Below are positions 20,929 through 32,900 of a stretch of 37,120 nucleotides of DNA, piece after piece. Under the pieces are notes generated by a model that was not told the origin of the DNA, did no database searches, and saw only the letters and a program-made list of their open reading frames with translations. The DNA comes from Apostichopus parvimensis (lineage: Eukaryota > Echinodermata > Holothuroidea > Aspidochirotida > Stichopodidae). Both the position numbers and the translations under genes were made by a program. The stretch spans positions 2,387 to 39,506 of the forward strand of contig KN889736.1 of the NCBI GenBank assembly GCA_000934455.1. The letters run 5' to 3'. The stretch's first letter is position 1; every line of letters begins with the position of its first letter.

Positions 20929-21688
20929 AATCTAGCTAGTATCCACTTAAGTTTAATGTACAGTACAGTATGTGACTAATGCAGTAAAAGTGAAGCTCCA
21001 GGCATCTGTGGGTATAATACGCTCACTTAATCTTCCATATAATTAGAGTTGTTCAAAGTTCATGATTAGCAAAGCCAGTAACTCCTTCTTCAGTGTTTCA
21101 AGCTGGGACATGTGCAATGTGCAGTAGTAGTATACCTGCATAATAGGCTCTCCAACTTGATAACTTTTCTGTGAAACAAGAATGGTGTTTCTGAAGCAAT
21201 TTCAAAAATTATGATGGAATAGATTGACACAATGATGTCAGTATCAGACACTATAAACATAATCCTCTTGAACAAGTTCAAGTGGTAGTTGTCCGCATGT
21301 TGCAAAATGAGTAACAACATAAATGTTAGATATTATTACTCAGTTTTTGAATTGGAATGGCTATGTCAGTATGAACAATAAAATTGAATTATATAGGTGT
21401 ATTTCCTTGAGAATAAAACATAAAAATAAATAATAAAAACCTGTTTGATGTCACACAGTGTAAAGTGCATGTGAACTGAACCCTTCGATACGAGGGTGCT
21501 TTCCAGAATATAAATTTTACTGGTCTTTCTAGGAATGAAGGCTTTCCATTGTTCCTTCTAATCCACTCTGTATAGGAAGGTACATGTGATGTTATTACAT
21601 CCTGCTGCATCACAGGTACCCAGCAGAAGATCATTTGAGCAAACTTTGTTTGTCTAAATTTTCAGGTGGCATACTCCTATTAGAGTCT

Positions 21689-21770
21689 TTATCAATCCAC
21701 CGGGATGTTCTCCTTCAGGAAAAGTGCCAAAATGCACTTAGGAGAACATCTTTTTGATATGTTATCAATC
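21689..21770. mobile_element. Hairpin-forming insertion candidate with 9-bp flanking direct repeats
   Basis: GATGTTCTCCT (21704-21714) pairs perfectly with AGGAGAACATC (21740-21750). Inside it, AAGTGC (21722-21727) pairs with GCACTT (21734-21739) around a six-base loop, leaving a seven-base bulge on one side. The structure is bracketed by identical TTATCAATC words at 21689-21697 and 21762-21770, which look like a target-site duplication. The stem does not reach the repeats, so this may instead be a small RNA hairpin or coincidence. No coding content. Confidence 0.35.
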
Positions 21771-24700
21771 AGGATCTGGTTTTTTTTTTATGGCTTGCAT
21801 GTTGAAGAGCATGAATGGAAGTACATGTGGTGTAAAAATTGGGTCAATGGAGTCAATTTTCTACCCCTTTAGGCCTCCCAGGAGCAGCATACAAAAATTG
21901 TTTACTACTGGGTGAAGAGGCTTGTTTACAAGTGACGAAAACTTCAGGCTCTGATAGAGAAAAAATCTACATGGTCATGATACAGAAATTTGATGGTGCC
22001 ATGAGAGGCCAACTTGTCAGCTACCTGGTGATGGGTAGCATTTAGCTAGTGATAACTACCATAGATCTAGGAGGTCAAATTACTTTTGTGATTTAGTGTG
22101 TAAGTCAATGGGGCTTTTAATGGGCGTAAGCTACTGTACCTTCAGGCAGAAACCCCCCCATCCTCCTACAGTAACAGCTGTTACTAATACTGTAATCACT
22201 AAATGAAGAAGATATTTTCGGTTTATAATCTAATGAAGTTATGCTTAATGTAGGAATCCCCAGGCTGACACTGTAGGTCCGTGTGGATCCCATAGACCAA
22301 CAACAGTGAGCTACACCAGAGCAAATTTTTTCTGGTTCTCTCAAAAAAAACTAGGTCTTACATTGGTTGTCCGAAAAGCTAATTTGGTTGTTTGAAAAAC
22401 AAAGCATGAACAATATGCTCACTGTAGGAGAGATGTGTAGGTCTGGTATATATAGAACATCAGCTCTGCGCCAGTAGAACTCTCATTCAGGCGGATGTTA
22501 GGTCTACGACTATTATTGTTCATATTCAGCATCCCAAAAGAGATTGAAGGATGATAACGATTTATCAGTTTACCTATTTGGGATAATTAGCTACAATGCA
22601 GTATGAACTTGAAGTAAACAATTAATTAAATGTCTGCAGGATGAACTCCAAGGCTGATGATACTGTAGTCCGAACAGAAACTTGGTCTTCTCGGACGATT
22701 GAACTGCCGCTAAAACTCTGCCCGTACACCAAATTAAATTCCTGCTACAAGATCCCTAGCAACATACAGCAGTATTTCTTACAAGAAAGATGAATCTGAG
22801 CTGAACAACCAGTATAGCAATTTCCAAGAAGTTTTCAACATAGATTCCAGCTCGGGGACCTTTCCAAGAAGCACAAGATCTAAATTACCATGCTATCAAT
22901 TTCCAGAATTAAAATGTGGCCATGCAAAATAATCCATCTCACAGCAGTGAACCCAGTCAAACATCAACAAAGTAATTCCAACCATAACAATACATAATGG
23001 TTCATTCTACCCCCCACATTATCATAACTGAAATATTTGCTTTTCAACCACAAAATACATTTCAAGTTGAAATTTCCAGACAGTCTTATCAAATGCAGGC
23101 CCTTAGGGTTATAAACCTTAACATGCACGCACCATTGGCAATGGATAATATTTAATAATGTATAATCTAGCTTCAAGAGAGTAAAGTTCAAAAGTCTACA
23201 AGTATAAATATTACTTAAATTCAGGTTTTCCCTTTACTGTCTATGATACTCAGAGTTGTTGTACAATTGTAATTTGCCATTTCACAGAGCAGATTGGCCA
23301 TACTCATAGCCTATAGCATGTGTGCTATATAAACTATACACCGGTATGGAATAGATGATTGTGTGGGGGTAGTAGAGTACAGTAGTTCCATGATCAGACA
23401 TACAGTGTGCACTGTTCAGACCCCGGGGCACTACTACATGACTAATTCAAAACATGAATTACGACTTACGAGTTCTACATATTTTACCCCTTAGTATTAC
23501 AATTGATACTTTTATTTTTTTTAATGTGCGACTGATTTATGGATCAATTTTTTACTTCACATCACATTCTGTTGACAACTTGTCAGAGCTCTTTCACAAT
23601 AACCGAATTATACAACATGGACCTTCATGGGATTTCATATGTGAATGGGGTGGGAGGGGGGGGGTGAGGAACGAATTGAGGACAATCAAATTTTCAGGTT
23701 GAAAGGGAGCCAATACTTCCACAATATAAATCATAGCATGCCCACACGTGGTTGAATCTATATATGCATTACATATTTTAAAAGCTCGAAACTAGGGAAA
23801 GTTTCCCTTTTTTTCGTCAAAATATATGAAGATGTAAAAGCGCTCATGTACATTTCTGATCAAAACTATACATGAAATTTACAAGATGTCCCCCTTCAGA
23901 TGATGTCTGGCATGGAGGTCCTAAGCTTATATGACCTCCTTACCATTTAAAAGTACAACTGATATCCCAAACAGCTGTGGCAAAGTATTTAAAGGATTAA
24001 CCTGTATGCTATCATTGCAGGTAAGGCTTGAAAGACAGATATGTGGCTAGACTATAGCAAGCATTAAACACCACTGACATGATGGATTGACTTTATTCTT
24101 GACTGGAGGGAATGTACACAAATACGCCCTGACTGAGTTGTAGCACCTTACTGGAACTGGTAGTATACATTACAAAACAAAGCTATGTAGATAGCTGTAT
24201 TTTAGTACTGACCAGTGCATATTCTTGTAAAACAAACAGGTAATATGCATACAGTCAAATATGCAAATTTTGTCTCATCTTTCCGCTCATGTAAATTTAA
24301 AAAGTGATGATAATACAACTTAATACAACTATCACTAAACACATGCAATCTCAGTTTGGAAAATGCAAGGTTTATGAGGCTACAGCAAGATTTATATAAG
24401 GTTCACACTCTGATAAAGAATGGTACAGGGTTTTCCAGTGCTTACTGTACAGACATGTATGGATTATCTTTGTACAACTACCCAGCTGCATGGCTTACAG
24501 AAGGTAGACTATCAGTAACATACGTATATAGGACAGGTTGTATCTAATTCTGCTGACTAAAAGAATTACTGTCTTTAAATCAGAACCACCTCCTGACGAC
24601 ATCCCCCCTCCCCACCTCCTTCCTCTTAATCATTTACAGAAGCCAGGGTGCAAATCTTTCTTTTCTGACTTCATCGATTGGTATTCCACAACAATAATTC

Positions 24701-26387
24701 ATGTCAGTTATTGCTGTTCTTGCCATTCACTCATCTAAGCAATAGAGCTCATCTATAGGCTTCTATCCGACTGATTTAAAAACATCAAGACTGCCTTTGA
24801 AGTTTAGTTCAACAAATATATAGAACTATCCTTCAACTCCAATCTAACTGATCACAACTAACACATACTTACTATTCTACCGACATCTTGTCTCCAATCA
24901 GGCAGTCTGAGAGCATCCAACACAGTACTGTACTTAATTATTCAAATATAAAATCTTAGGAAAGGAGTAAAAACAGACATTTGACAGTCCATTAGGAAAG
25001 ATAGATTCAACCTGCATAAATTTTACATTAGGAAGTTTTCATATATCCAACCGGCCAACCTACATTCTCAGAACTCATTTCCATATACACGAGAATCTAA
25101 TGGAAATGTCACTTCTCCCTTTGTATACTCTCGGGGACATTTCCCACCTGGCCATGTGCCAATTGACTTTACACAAGTACTCAGTGCCACACATATCCAT
25201 AACTAATTCATAATTATGTTGACTGCTGTGCTTGTTCATGGCTTCATCCAATGCAGAAGTACAAAGTCTGTATCAAAACCTCACATATGCCTGTTTTATC
25301 ACTGTCACAGGGTCAGGATAAAAAATATGGAAACAAATTAATGGTACATTCTACTTACTAACCTGGATAGTTAGTTCCACAGATGATGATCATAACCAGA
25401 GACAGGCCACAAATGTCCTCTACCAACCTGGTTCCAGAAGATTAAAACAAATTTAAAGCACATGTGTACACCACAAAATTGCACAAATAAAAGTTTGCCT
25501 TCAAAACCTTGAGGCCTGGAAAAACAAGTCTGAGTGGAGGAAACCTCTGGTGTTCTCTGTGGGTGAGAGGAAAGGAGAAATTATCTCACACTCCGAAATC
25601 ACAGCAGCCATAACCTCAAAAATCCTCTGGTCAGTACCATAACTAAGTAGGTATTTAACAGATACAAACTGGTGCAGTTAAGTTTGGATGCTGTACCCAT
25701 GCCACTGTGTCTTGAAATGATTTTATTTTTATCAGCAAAATTAGGCCAAAGTGACAAAAAAGTGAAGAAAAGAAATGAAAAAAAAATATGTGATGGCCGA
25801 TCAACCTTTGAACCTTTTCACACTGAAATATTTAATAATTAATTAGTCTTAATTTGACCCTAGGTATTCAATGCCTGACAATAGTTGGGGCAGTCAGATA
25901 TAACATCAAAACGACTACCGGACACTTTTAGTAGTCGTAATACATGAAATGTGTGTTAATTAGAATTGAGGACTTGTATGGGGCTGATCGCCTGTACAGC
26001 TACCAAGGTCATGTGATTTTAGCTAACTTTAAAACTACTGTAATACTTTAACAAACTGTAAGCAATGAAAGCTATCTCTGTTAATTCAGTGTGCAGAAAA
26101 TGCCAAATCCTTTAATTTTTAGTCTCTTACAAATACCAAGATGAGATTAAATTTACAGGTTATTAGAGAGGATTGATGTTAATTCAAGTTAAAGCAGGCA
26201 TAAAAGCCATAAAACAACCCATCCTCATCAACCCTTGAGACAAACAATGAAGATATATACCGTACATGCCACAAACAGCTAAACAAACCTGATGTTTGAT
26301 ATTGAAACCCCAAACCCTTAACAGGTTTGAATTTTTACCAGTGACAAGGTTACCTGTCTTCTCACAACCTTAACACCATACCATTTA

Positions 26388-26633
26388 GGAGTGTTAGCTC
26401 AGTGGTTAACGCCGGTGCCTTTCAATCAAAAGTGCCCGGTTCGAGTCACTCCCAGATTAATGTATGTCGTCCAGTTACAGAGTTGTTGACAATTGACAAT
26501 TCATAATCATCGACGTTAAATATGAATCTAAGAGACTGACTTCGGTCAGCTTGCGGCTTTGATAAGCCAATGAGGCTTCTTCGTGAGTTCCTGCTTGCAG
26601 GAGGATCTAAAATACATACATACATACATACAT
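26388..26633 (+). mobile_element. tRNA-derived SINE with (CATA)n tail
   Basis: The head resembles a tRNA with an internal Pol III promoter. The A box is TAGCTCAGTGG (26395-26405) and the B box is GGTTCGAGTCA (26438-26448), spaced 43 bases start to start. GGAGTG at the start can pair with CACTCC, like an acceptor stem. A ~150-bp unrelated body follows, then a CATA tail at 26611-26633. The body holds three consecutive short hairpins, described under findings. SINEs of this kind are transcribed by RNA polymerase III and moved by a partner LINE. No clear target-site duplication was found. The family is not named; the tRNA ancestor is unclear, and a Glu-like origin is only a guess. Confidence 0.85.
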
Positions 26634-26710
26634 TCCACTGTAGTCACCGCAGAGCGAGAGTGCTAAGGCTGTGCAGAAACAGGTAAGCTGGGACATCAAA
26701 TAAATATATG
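26634..26710 (+). repeat. Dispersed repeat, copy 2, abutting the SINE tail
   Basis: Related to 19383-19460 across GTGCTAAGG, ACAGGTAAGC and the downstream TAAAT...TATGG. It begins where the SINE tail ends, so the SINE may have inserted beside it. Confidence 0.45.
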
Positions 26711-26784
26711 GAAGAAGGCTTGAACAAGATAAGATCAATGTACTACAATTGCTTGAAAGTTTTAATGTTCTGCTTAATTCCTGG

Positions 26785-26790
26785 TTTATT
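26785..26790 (-). terminator. Polyadenylation hexamer AATAAA (minus strand)
   Basis: TTTATT on the plus strand, about 135 bases downstream of the stop of the candidate terminal exon at 26923-27012. The hexamer is common in AT-rich DNA, so support is modest. Confidence 0.25.
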
Positions 26791-26922
26791 TTGTTTTAAC
26801 AAAATGTAACTGCTTGCACATGTTGATTGACAGACTCCAAAATAAGCTAATACAGCCATCAATTTCAGTTTACAAATTTGTTTGTCCAATATCAAATGTA
26901 ATAATTTAATCCTCTTAAATAT

Positions 26923-27012
26923 TTAGTTTACTTCAGAAATGTCTTTCATCACATGTTCATTATATCCAAGCTGTTGTGCACATTCAGGGTTACTTTGCAA
27001 ACAACCTCCAGA
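26923..27012 (-). CDS. Candidate terminal coding exon (minus strand)
   Basis: On the minus strand a long pyrimidine tract ending CCATTTTTTTCAG (acceptor AG at plus 27013-27014) leads into 29 open codons and a TAA at 26923-26925. The peptide begins SGGCLQSNPECAQQLG and ends near MKDISEVN. An AATAAA hexamer lies about 135 bases downstream. A second frame is open for about 20 codons from the same acceptor, so the true phase is uncertain. Upstream exons of such a gene would lie at higher coordinates, but none could be identified with confidence. No protein family is recognised. Confidence 0.33.
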   Translation of the reverse strand, partial: SGGCLQSNPECAQQLGYNEHVMKDISEVN

Positions 27013-27014
27013 CT

Positions 27015-28925
27015 GAAAAAAATGGGGAAAAAACAAGCTTTTTCTCAAATTGCTCTGTGCCAGAAAAGATTCATATTGGGTTTCACAATACATCAAAACA
27101 TGCCGGTACCTCAACACCAGAATGTAGATGATTATAAGTAATTTGAAGCAGGCCATACCATGGATAAGTATATAATATATATACATATCTGTATCAAAAT
27201 GTCATGTATACCTACAAACTGCCAGCAAGCAGATTATCTGGGCCAAGGGTCATCTTCCAATCAAGTACACATTATTTCTGGGCAAGACGAAGAAATGCAT
27301 CTAAGATGGTTCAAACTGAGACCTGTACATTGTCAGTTAGAGTTCTGCTTCCAATATTCAGTATCAGGAATGAACAACAAAGAACAACAACAAACCTAAG
27401 AGAAGAACTTTAATCCGCCAACCATTTTCATATTCACTGATGATAATCAACACTTTGTGCCTCTGTAAATGATTAATTAATAGATATTACAGTACACTTG
27501 CTTCAAATTGCTTCTAATTGTTTACTAGTATTTTTGAAGTCCGCTACACAGCAGAGAGGAGAGCCTTGACATCTGCTCTCTGTGAGGTCTGATCAAACAC
27601 TGATATTGGTTGGTCATTCAGACAAATATCGTGTGATCCCTCTCCCTGTGTGGGTGAATTGGTAAAATCCTAATCCAATTTCAAAATTTTAATATGTGAA
27701 ATGGGAAAGTTGAAATTGGAAGGTTGCAGTATGCTTGTTTTAAATGTCATGTAAAATGATCATGTTAATTTTCCTTCTTCATTTCTCCTTTTCCTTTGTT
27801 CCCATATTTAGTCTACTTCAATAGATCTGTAAATTAATTGATGCAATTTAGATGCAATTTTCTCTCCTCAAATACACAACTTGCAAACAAATATTTTATA
27901 ATTAGCTGTGCAGGTAGTGTCACTACATCACAAGAGAGTGAGACAGTCTGTTGTGTTACAATACAACCATGCTGAACCTGAAACTAAAACACTTTTTGAG
28001 CAGAGGGTGCTTAGCCTAATCTTGTTTGCATATCTACGCACATCTGGATGAAACTTGATATTTGGTAGTAAGAGGCTACCGGTTATTTTAAAATATTCTA
28101 CCCTGATGTCAGTTGTCGGTCATTTTCACATTCTTTCAAAGTTTAAACAGGTATTCAATCCGAGCTGGCCTAGTGTTAGTCTAAACCTCTTTCAACCAAA
28201 CCATATTGAAAATCTCTAAATTTATAGACCTTTACCAAATGCATAATTCAATGTGAAATATTTCTCCAGGGAGGAGGGACTGATGTTATTTTCATAACCT
28301 CTTTAAATTGGGATACAAGCATGATTTTGGTCCTGACCTAGAATAAAGCCGGGCACATCACACAGTTTGAGCCCCATATACATCAATGGTAATGACCTCC
28401 AGCATAGAATCATGTTACAGAACCCTATACTTCACATGGGGGGAAAACCTAAGAAGGCTAGACATCATGTTTCACCAACCACTGCAAACATTTAATTTGA
28501 TGGGAAGGCAAAGCATGCAAATCCAGCCAACGGGAGGTCTGCTCACCCACCCTATGGACAGAAAATAAATCATGGCTTACTTTGATTTCCTCTCATGACT
28601 TCAAATCCAGTCTTACATTTATTAACTATGACAAGCATATAAAGCTCAGTTATATTAATAAAGGCTTGAATAGAAAATTACATAATATTGCTAGAAGCAA
28701 TGCACAAATTCGAAAGCTTGCTTCTAGAATGCAAAATATGAGATATTTAGTCAAGTTTTGCTTCACAATAAAGCTCTTGTGGAACACTTCAAATGTTCCC
28801 AATTTGCTTGAATGTGTGTTATTAATACTTCTATGAACAGCATCTGGATGACAACATATTGAGAGCCGAATGGAACCAATGGGGAATTTGCTCATAAAGC
28901 TTTTCTGAGTATAGGATGGAGGGAT
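27015..28925. other. Gene-free stretch
   Basis: A plus-strand frame at 27160-27399 has a protein-like look but no good acceptor, and is not called. An imperfect CAGAGAG/CTCTCTG inverted repeat lies near 27550-27582. Nothing else is supported. Confidence 0.35.
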
Positions 28926-28942
28926 GGGGGGGGGGGGGGGGG
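28926..28942. repeat. Poly-G tract (G17)
   Basis: Seventeen consecutive guanines abutting the 51-bp duplication. The length is likely unstable. Confidence 0.9.
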
Positions 28943-29039
28943 CAGGTATACTGGTTTGATTAAATAAGTGAAATCTTATTTTGAGAAAGGGGGCAGGTAT
29001 ACTGGTTTGATTAAATAAGTGAAATCTTATTTTGAGAAA
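28938..29039. repeat. Perfect 51-bp tandem duplication
   Basis: 28938-28988 and 28989-29039 are identical over 51 bases, each starting GGGGGCAGGTATACTGG and ending TTTTGAGAAA. The period is a multiple of three, so a minus-strand frame (28650-29105) carries a repeated 17-residue stretch, but that frame shows no other sign of being a gene. Confidence 0.95.
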
Positions 29040-29720
29040 CACTACGCAGGACCAAGTCAACCAAGTCAAGACAGCTGTTTTGACCAAATTCCACGTATTA
29101 ACCAATTAATAAATGTTACTCTCTCTCTTTCCCTGTCAGGAATTTTCAATTATTGTGTATATATAATCAGCCCGTTCTGTACAGTGTAGGCCTACAGTGC
29201 AATATGATAGGACTTCAATGCTGTTTGCTGTACTGTACACATGTTTATGACATACACTTTCTACAGAGGGTATATTAAAGCTCTTATCTGCTTGTTTAAC
29301 ATCTTGATTCAAGAATGTGTGTTTCCTGGTTACAAAGGAAACCTCACAACACCAGGGAAGAGATTATTCCTTTTGAACAAAATGAAGTTTTAATTGATGT
29401 TTATAATCTCTTGAGTAAGACCATTTTACCGCATTGCTTGAATGTCTCTGCATACCATTACAGATCATTAAACGGACAGTTAACATCATGACAACACTGG
29501 CTTCGTATTATTACACTTATAATGGCTGAGATGATTCAAACAGTTTAATGCCTCCTTAAAGAGAGAGAGAAAGAGAGAGGAGGAATCCAAGAGGGAAAAC
29601 CTCAAAGAGGAAGAGACAAGGATTAAACAAGAAATACTGACAGATATTTATGCACCAGTGAAAGTGACATACAATTAGAATACAAGGTCTCAGAATAGTC
29701 AAACAGTACAGCAACAACCA
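29040..29720. other. Gene-free stretch with GA-rich tract
   Basis: A purine tract (GAGAGAGAGAAAGAGAGAGG) at 29561-29580 extends more loosely to about 29622. No gene supported. Confidence 0.4.
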
Positions 29721-29733
29721 AGGTCATAGGTCA
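29721..29733 (+). promoter_or_regulatory. Perfect DR1 element
   Basis: AGGTCA-T-AGGTCA, two exact direct half-sites with one-base spacing, the site type bound by RXR heterodimers, HNF4 and COUP-TF. It lies 150 bases upstream of three further DR1-like sites. Confidence 0.45.
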
Positions 29734-29870
29734 TTGCTATAAATATCCACAATAGACTATACTTTAGATAAGTCTGAACTCAAACCTGATGGTAAATTTA
29801 TGACATCTCTTTGTTATATTGCCAATTTGTCACTAGCTAAATGGTTCTATTGTGGTTGAGGAAGAGTTAG

Positions 29871-29936
29871 TGCTGGAAGTAGAGGTCAAAGGTGCTGGAA
29901 GTAGAGGTCAAAGGTGCTGGAAGTAGAGGTCAAAGG
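29871..29936 (+). repeat. Three 22-bp tandem repeats each carrying a DR1-like site
   Basis: Three identical units TGCTGGAAGTAGAGGTCAAA + GG at 29871-29892, 29893-29914 and 29915-29936. Each contains AGGTCA-A-AGGTGC/G (29883, 29905 and 29927 onward), an HNF4/RXR-like DR1, spaced 22 bases, about two helical turns. A GATA-type AGATAAG follows at 29942-29948. Confidence 0.9.
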
Positions 29937-29948
29937 TGGAGAGATAAG

Positions 29949-32900
29949 AGGTAGCAGTTAGTAAAAGGACTTCCTGTAATTCTACAGTTGAGTATTCCCC
30001 ATGAGTGGCCCAAACCTTTTTTTAACCAATATTCCATGAAACTTATATCATGAAATGTAATCATGAAATGTAGATGGATCAACTTCCTTATTCTTGTGCT
30101 ACACTGCACAAATTGTTGTTACAAGCTCATATAATTATAGCAACACATCCAAATTCACTTACAGTCAGGACTTGTACAGACATGTAGTTTCCACTGTGGC
30201 ATGAGTAGCAGAACCACTTGAAAACAGCTGGGCTAATGCACAGAGACTGAGCTTTTCCCCACACCAATTACAAAAACATTGCAATCTATCACAAAACATT
30301 AGCTACAAATACATACCCAGAGTATGTCCCCTGTGGGCCAAATTCCACTTTATACTTGATTTCCATACTTAATATTGCCTAATATACCGCATCTGTGTTT
30401 ACTTACTTAACTATACACATATTATAGTAGGCACAAAATCATAAACGTGAGTAACTAGCATAATCTCCAGACTCCACCAAAAATTATATCTGTTTGTGGT
30501 TAGAAACTTAATGCAAAAGTGACTGACTGGAAGTATAAACATTATAAGCTGTACTAATCTACATCATTTATCATTGATATGAAATTACCTTCTCTCCACC
30601 TCCCTCTCTCTCACTCTTTGCATTCAGACATTGTCTTTCGTGGAACCCCAGGGAGTCTTAAACTAGCATACACATCTATGAACAATGACTTTGTCATACT
30701 GTAAATATTTGTGTCCAAGTTTCATCTTTCACCAAGTCGCACCAGTAAATGCGATACTTTTCTGCACTTTCTTTCTTTTTTTTCCGTTTGATTTCCCTCA
30801 TCTTGTATCGGAACAGCGATGTTGATTAGCGGAGGATGGAGAATTATCTTCGTTTACAACATTAACGATGAAGGACTAAAATGAAAGCTTTCCTGAAAGA
30901 CTTTAAAGGGTAAATCTTCAGAAAAGACGGAACATTCGAAATCACATCGCACTCTTAACAAAATTCTATGTTGAACGTCTGGGCAGAACTACAGCGGTTT
31001 ACTCATTCACACAGGCAAAACAAAGAATCAAACATAATTATCAGTACTGTTTGGGGTTGGCCCTTGGATAAACCAGCAAATATTTACACTCAGTACTAAA
31101 GTCAAATTTATTTTTGCAGCTCTCAAACATTGTCAAGAAAGTGTGATAAAAGCAATGTCAATGTTTTTGGACTCCTAAAACAAAAGGAAAATTCAAATTT
31201 GTTCAGGTTCAATCTTCAATATGTACTGTACATATCAGGTCTGATCAGTATACACCAATCTTTATCTCAACCTTAAGGTGTGGAGAACAAATATAATTTA
31301 ACAAGGAAGGAATTCTGAAGGAGGGTAAGTTAACAAACTAATCATCACCTTCACTGAATGCAAAACAGGCTAATCAATTAGCATCTTTGATCCTTTTGTT
31401 TTCAGTCATTGTGGAGAAGCATTCAACAATATTATGAAGTGTTTTGTCTAATATTATAACAGTGCTTTGGTTGATACTTTAAATTTGCATTCATATTTCA
31501 TGTAGTGACTGATGATGTTTGCTGTTATTTAAATACTGACTAAGAAAACAATCAAAAATCCTGCACATCTCTGCAGAATGTTTCCAACAGTTTGGTCCAT
31601 TTGTAATTTGCTAAGGTAAAACTAGGTCAGTTATTTCTAGTTCCATTGCCAAGTAGAGTGGATGGATGTTCTTTAACATGTTCATTCTTCACATAACAGA
31701 GCTTTGCCATTAATGTAAGTAACATTATCCAAACATCCCATATTCTTGCACCCTGTATGTTTATATGACAAACTACATATACCAAACATTCTCAGTACAT
31801 TCAATAGCTATCACCTTCATCACATCATGGCATTATAGGGAGATTTAATTATGGTCACATATTATATGACTTGCATTGGAAGACAATCCAAATGTAAACA
31901 ACAATTAAAGTGGAGCTTTGATTAATGGTGTTTACTTCTCATGCCAGAAGAATACTTCCACCTTTCACCGGTTTCCTAGGTAACATAGTCAGCAGATAGG
32001 GTAACTGTTATTCTTTGAATAATTTTACTGCTTTCTCCTACACTGTCATCTTGAGTTGCCACAATGCACAGAGGTCACAAGTTAATAAAGTGTAGAAAGG
32101 CAGATCATTTCAAAGGTTTCAAGGGTGGGTTGCAGTAGTCTTTGATGGTGAATGACTTCTTCTGAAAACCTCAGGATACTTTTAATATTGCTATCATCAT
32201 ACTGTAGTTCACGAAATTGTTAAGTGAATACAACAGCAACGAAAAGATGTTTTACAATTAAGCTAGATATTACCTAAATGTTAGATATAAAATCTCTTCT
32301 AGGAAACTTTTTCAACATCATGAGCAGGATCAAACAATGAAATTCAAAGCTTTGCAATTGAGATTAGCAAATTTTTTGTATATGTTATCTTCCGAAAATT
32401 TCGCTTTTCAAAATAGCAATTTATCAATTCATGATTGACAACACGTTATAGCATAGTCATTCATTGCCGACTTTCAGCTTGGATGTTCCCTCAACTAATG
32501 ACGAGTTTAGTCATGATTTCTTTATTTATATTGTCAATTTTGTACAATTAGGTTTCATTTTACATTTTGAAGGGTTTACTTATTGGAAAGCTGGTATATT
32601 GTTGTTAACTAAACAGATTTTCAACGCAATATGCCGCTCATTTGATAACGTTTGTATAGGAGTATAATGCACTGTACTGTGTACGTACATATTTTTCGCA
32701 CACTGGTACATTTTATGGGACGGTCAGTAATCCAGGAATTTCACAGGTATAATAATAATAATAATAATATTTATAGGTATTGCACATTACTGAGGCAAAA
32801 GACATGACCTTTATGCATGAAATGCATATGTAACAGAGAGAACGTTTATAGGCGTGGCTTGTCGTAAGATAATCACTGCCATTTTGCTGACAAAAATTTT

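Larger units (their letters stand above)
19883..26387. other. Gene-free stretch, probably intronic or intergenic
   Basis: Contains a (ATCT)n run (20914-20928) and a hairpin flanked by direct repeats (21689-21770). A minus-strand frame at 21389-21634 has an acceptor-like GATGCAG and only a weak donor, so it was not called. A short G-rich patch lies near 23645-23670. No other gene or RNA is supported. Confidence 0.4.

Noticed and set aside
21389..21634. Minus-strand frame with a protein-like look (WIRRNNGKPSFLERPVKF)
   Set aside because: The acceptor is weak and the putative donor is GTTTTT. There is no CpG or other compositional support.
27160..27413. Two overlapping plus-strand frames of 79 and 69 codons
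   Set aside because: Protein-like in places but no pyrimidine tract or acceptor precedes them. Both probably open by chance.
28650..29105. Longest reading frame in the window, 151 codons on the minus strand
   Set aside because: Its length comes from a perfect 51-bp duplication and a poly-G run encoding prolines. It shows no splice signals or family features.
32464..32667. Hydrophobic plus-strand frame after a TTTCAG
   Set aside because: Very T-rich codons explain the hydrophobicity, and no donor or compositional shift supports an exon.
32778..32785. TATTGCAC, the 5' end of the miR-92/25 family
   Set aside because: The rest of the mature sequence does not match. The only inverted repeat around it (TCAGTAAT/ATTACTGA) has a 54-base microsatellite loop.
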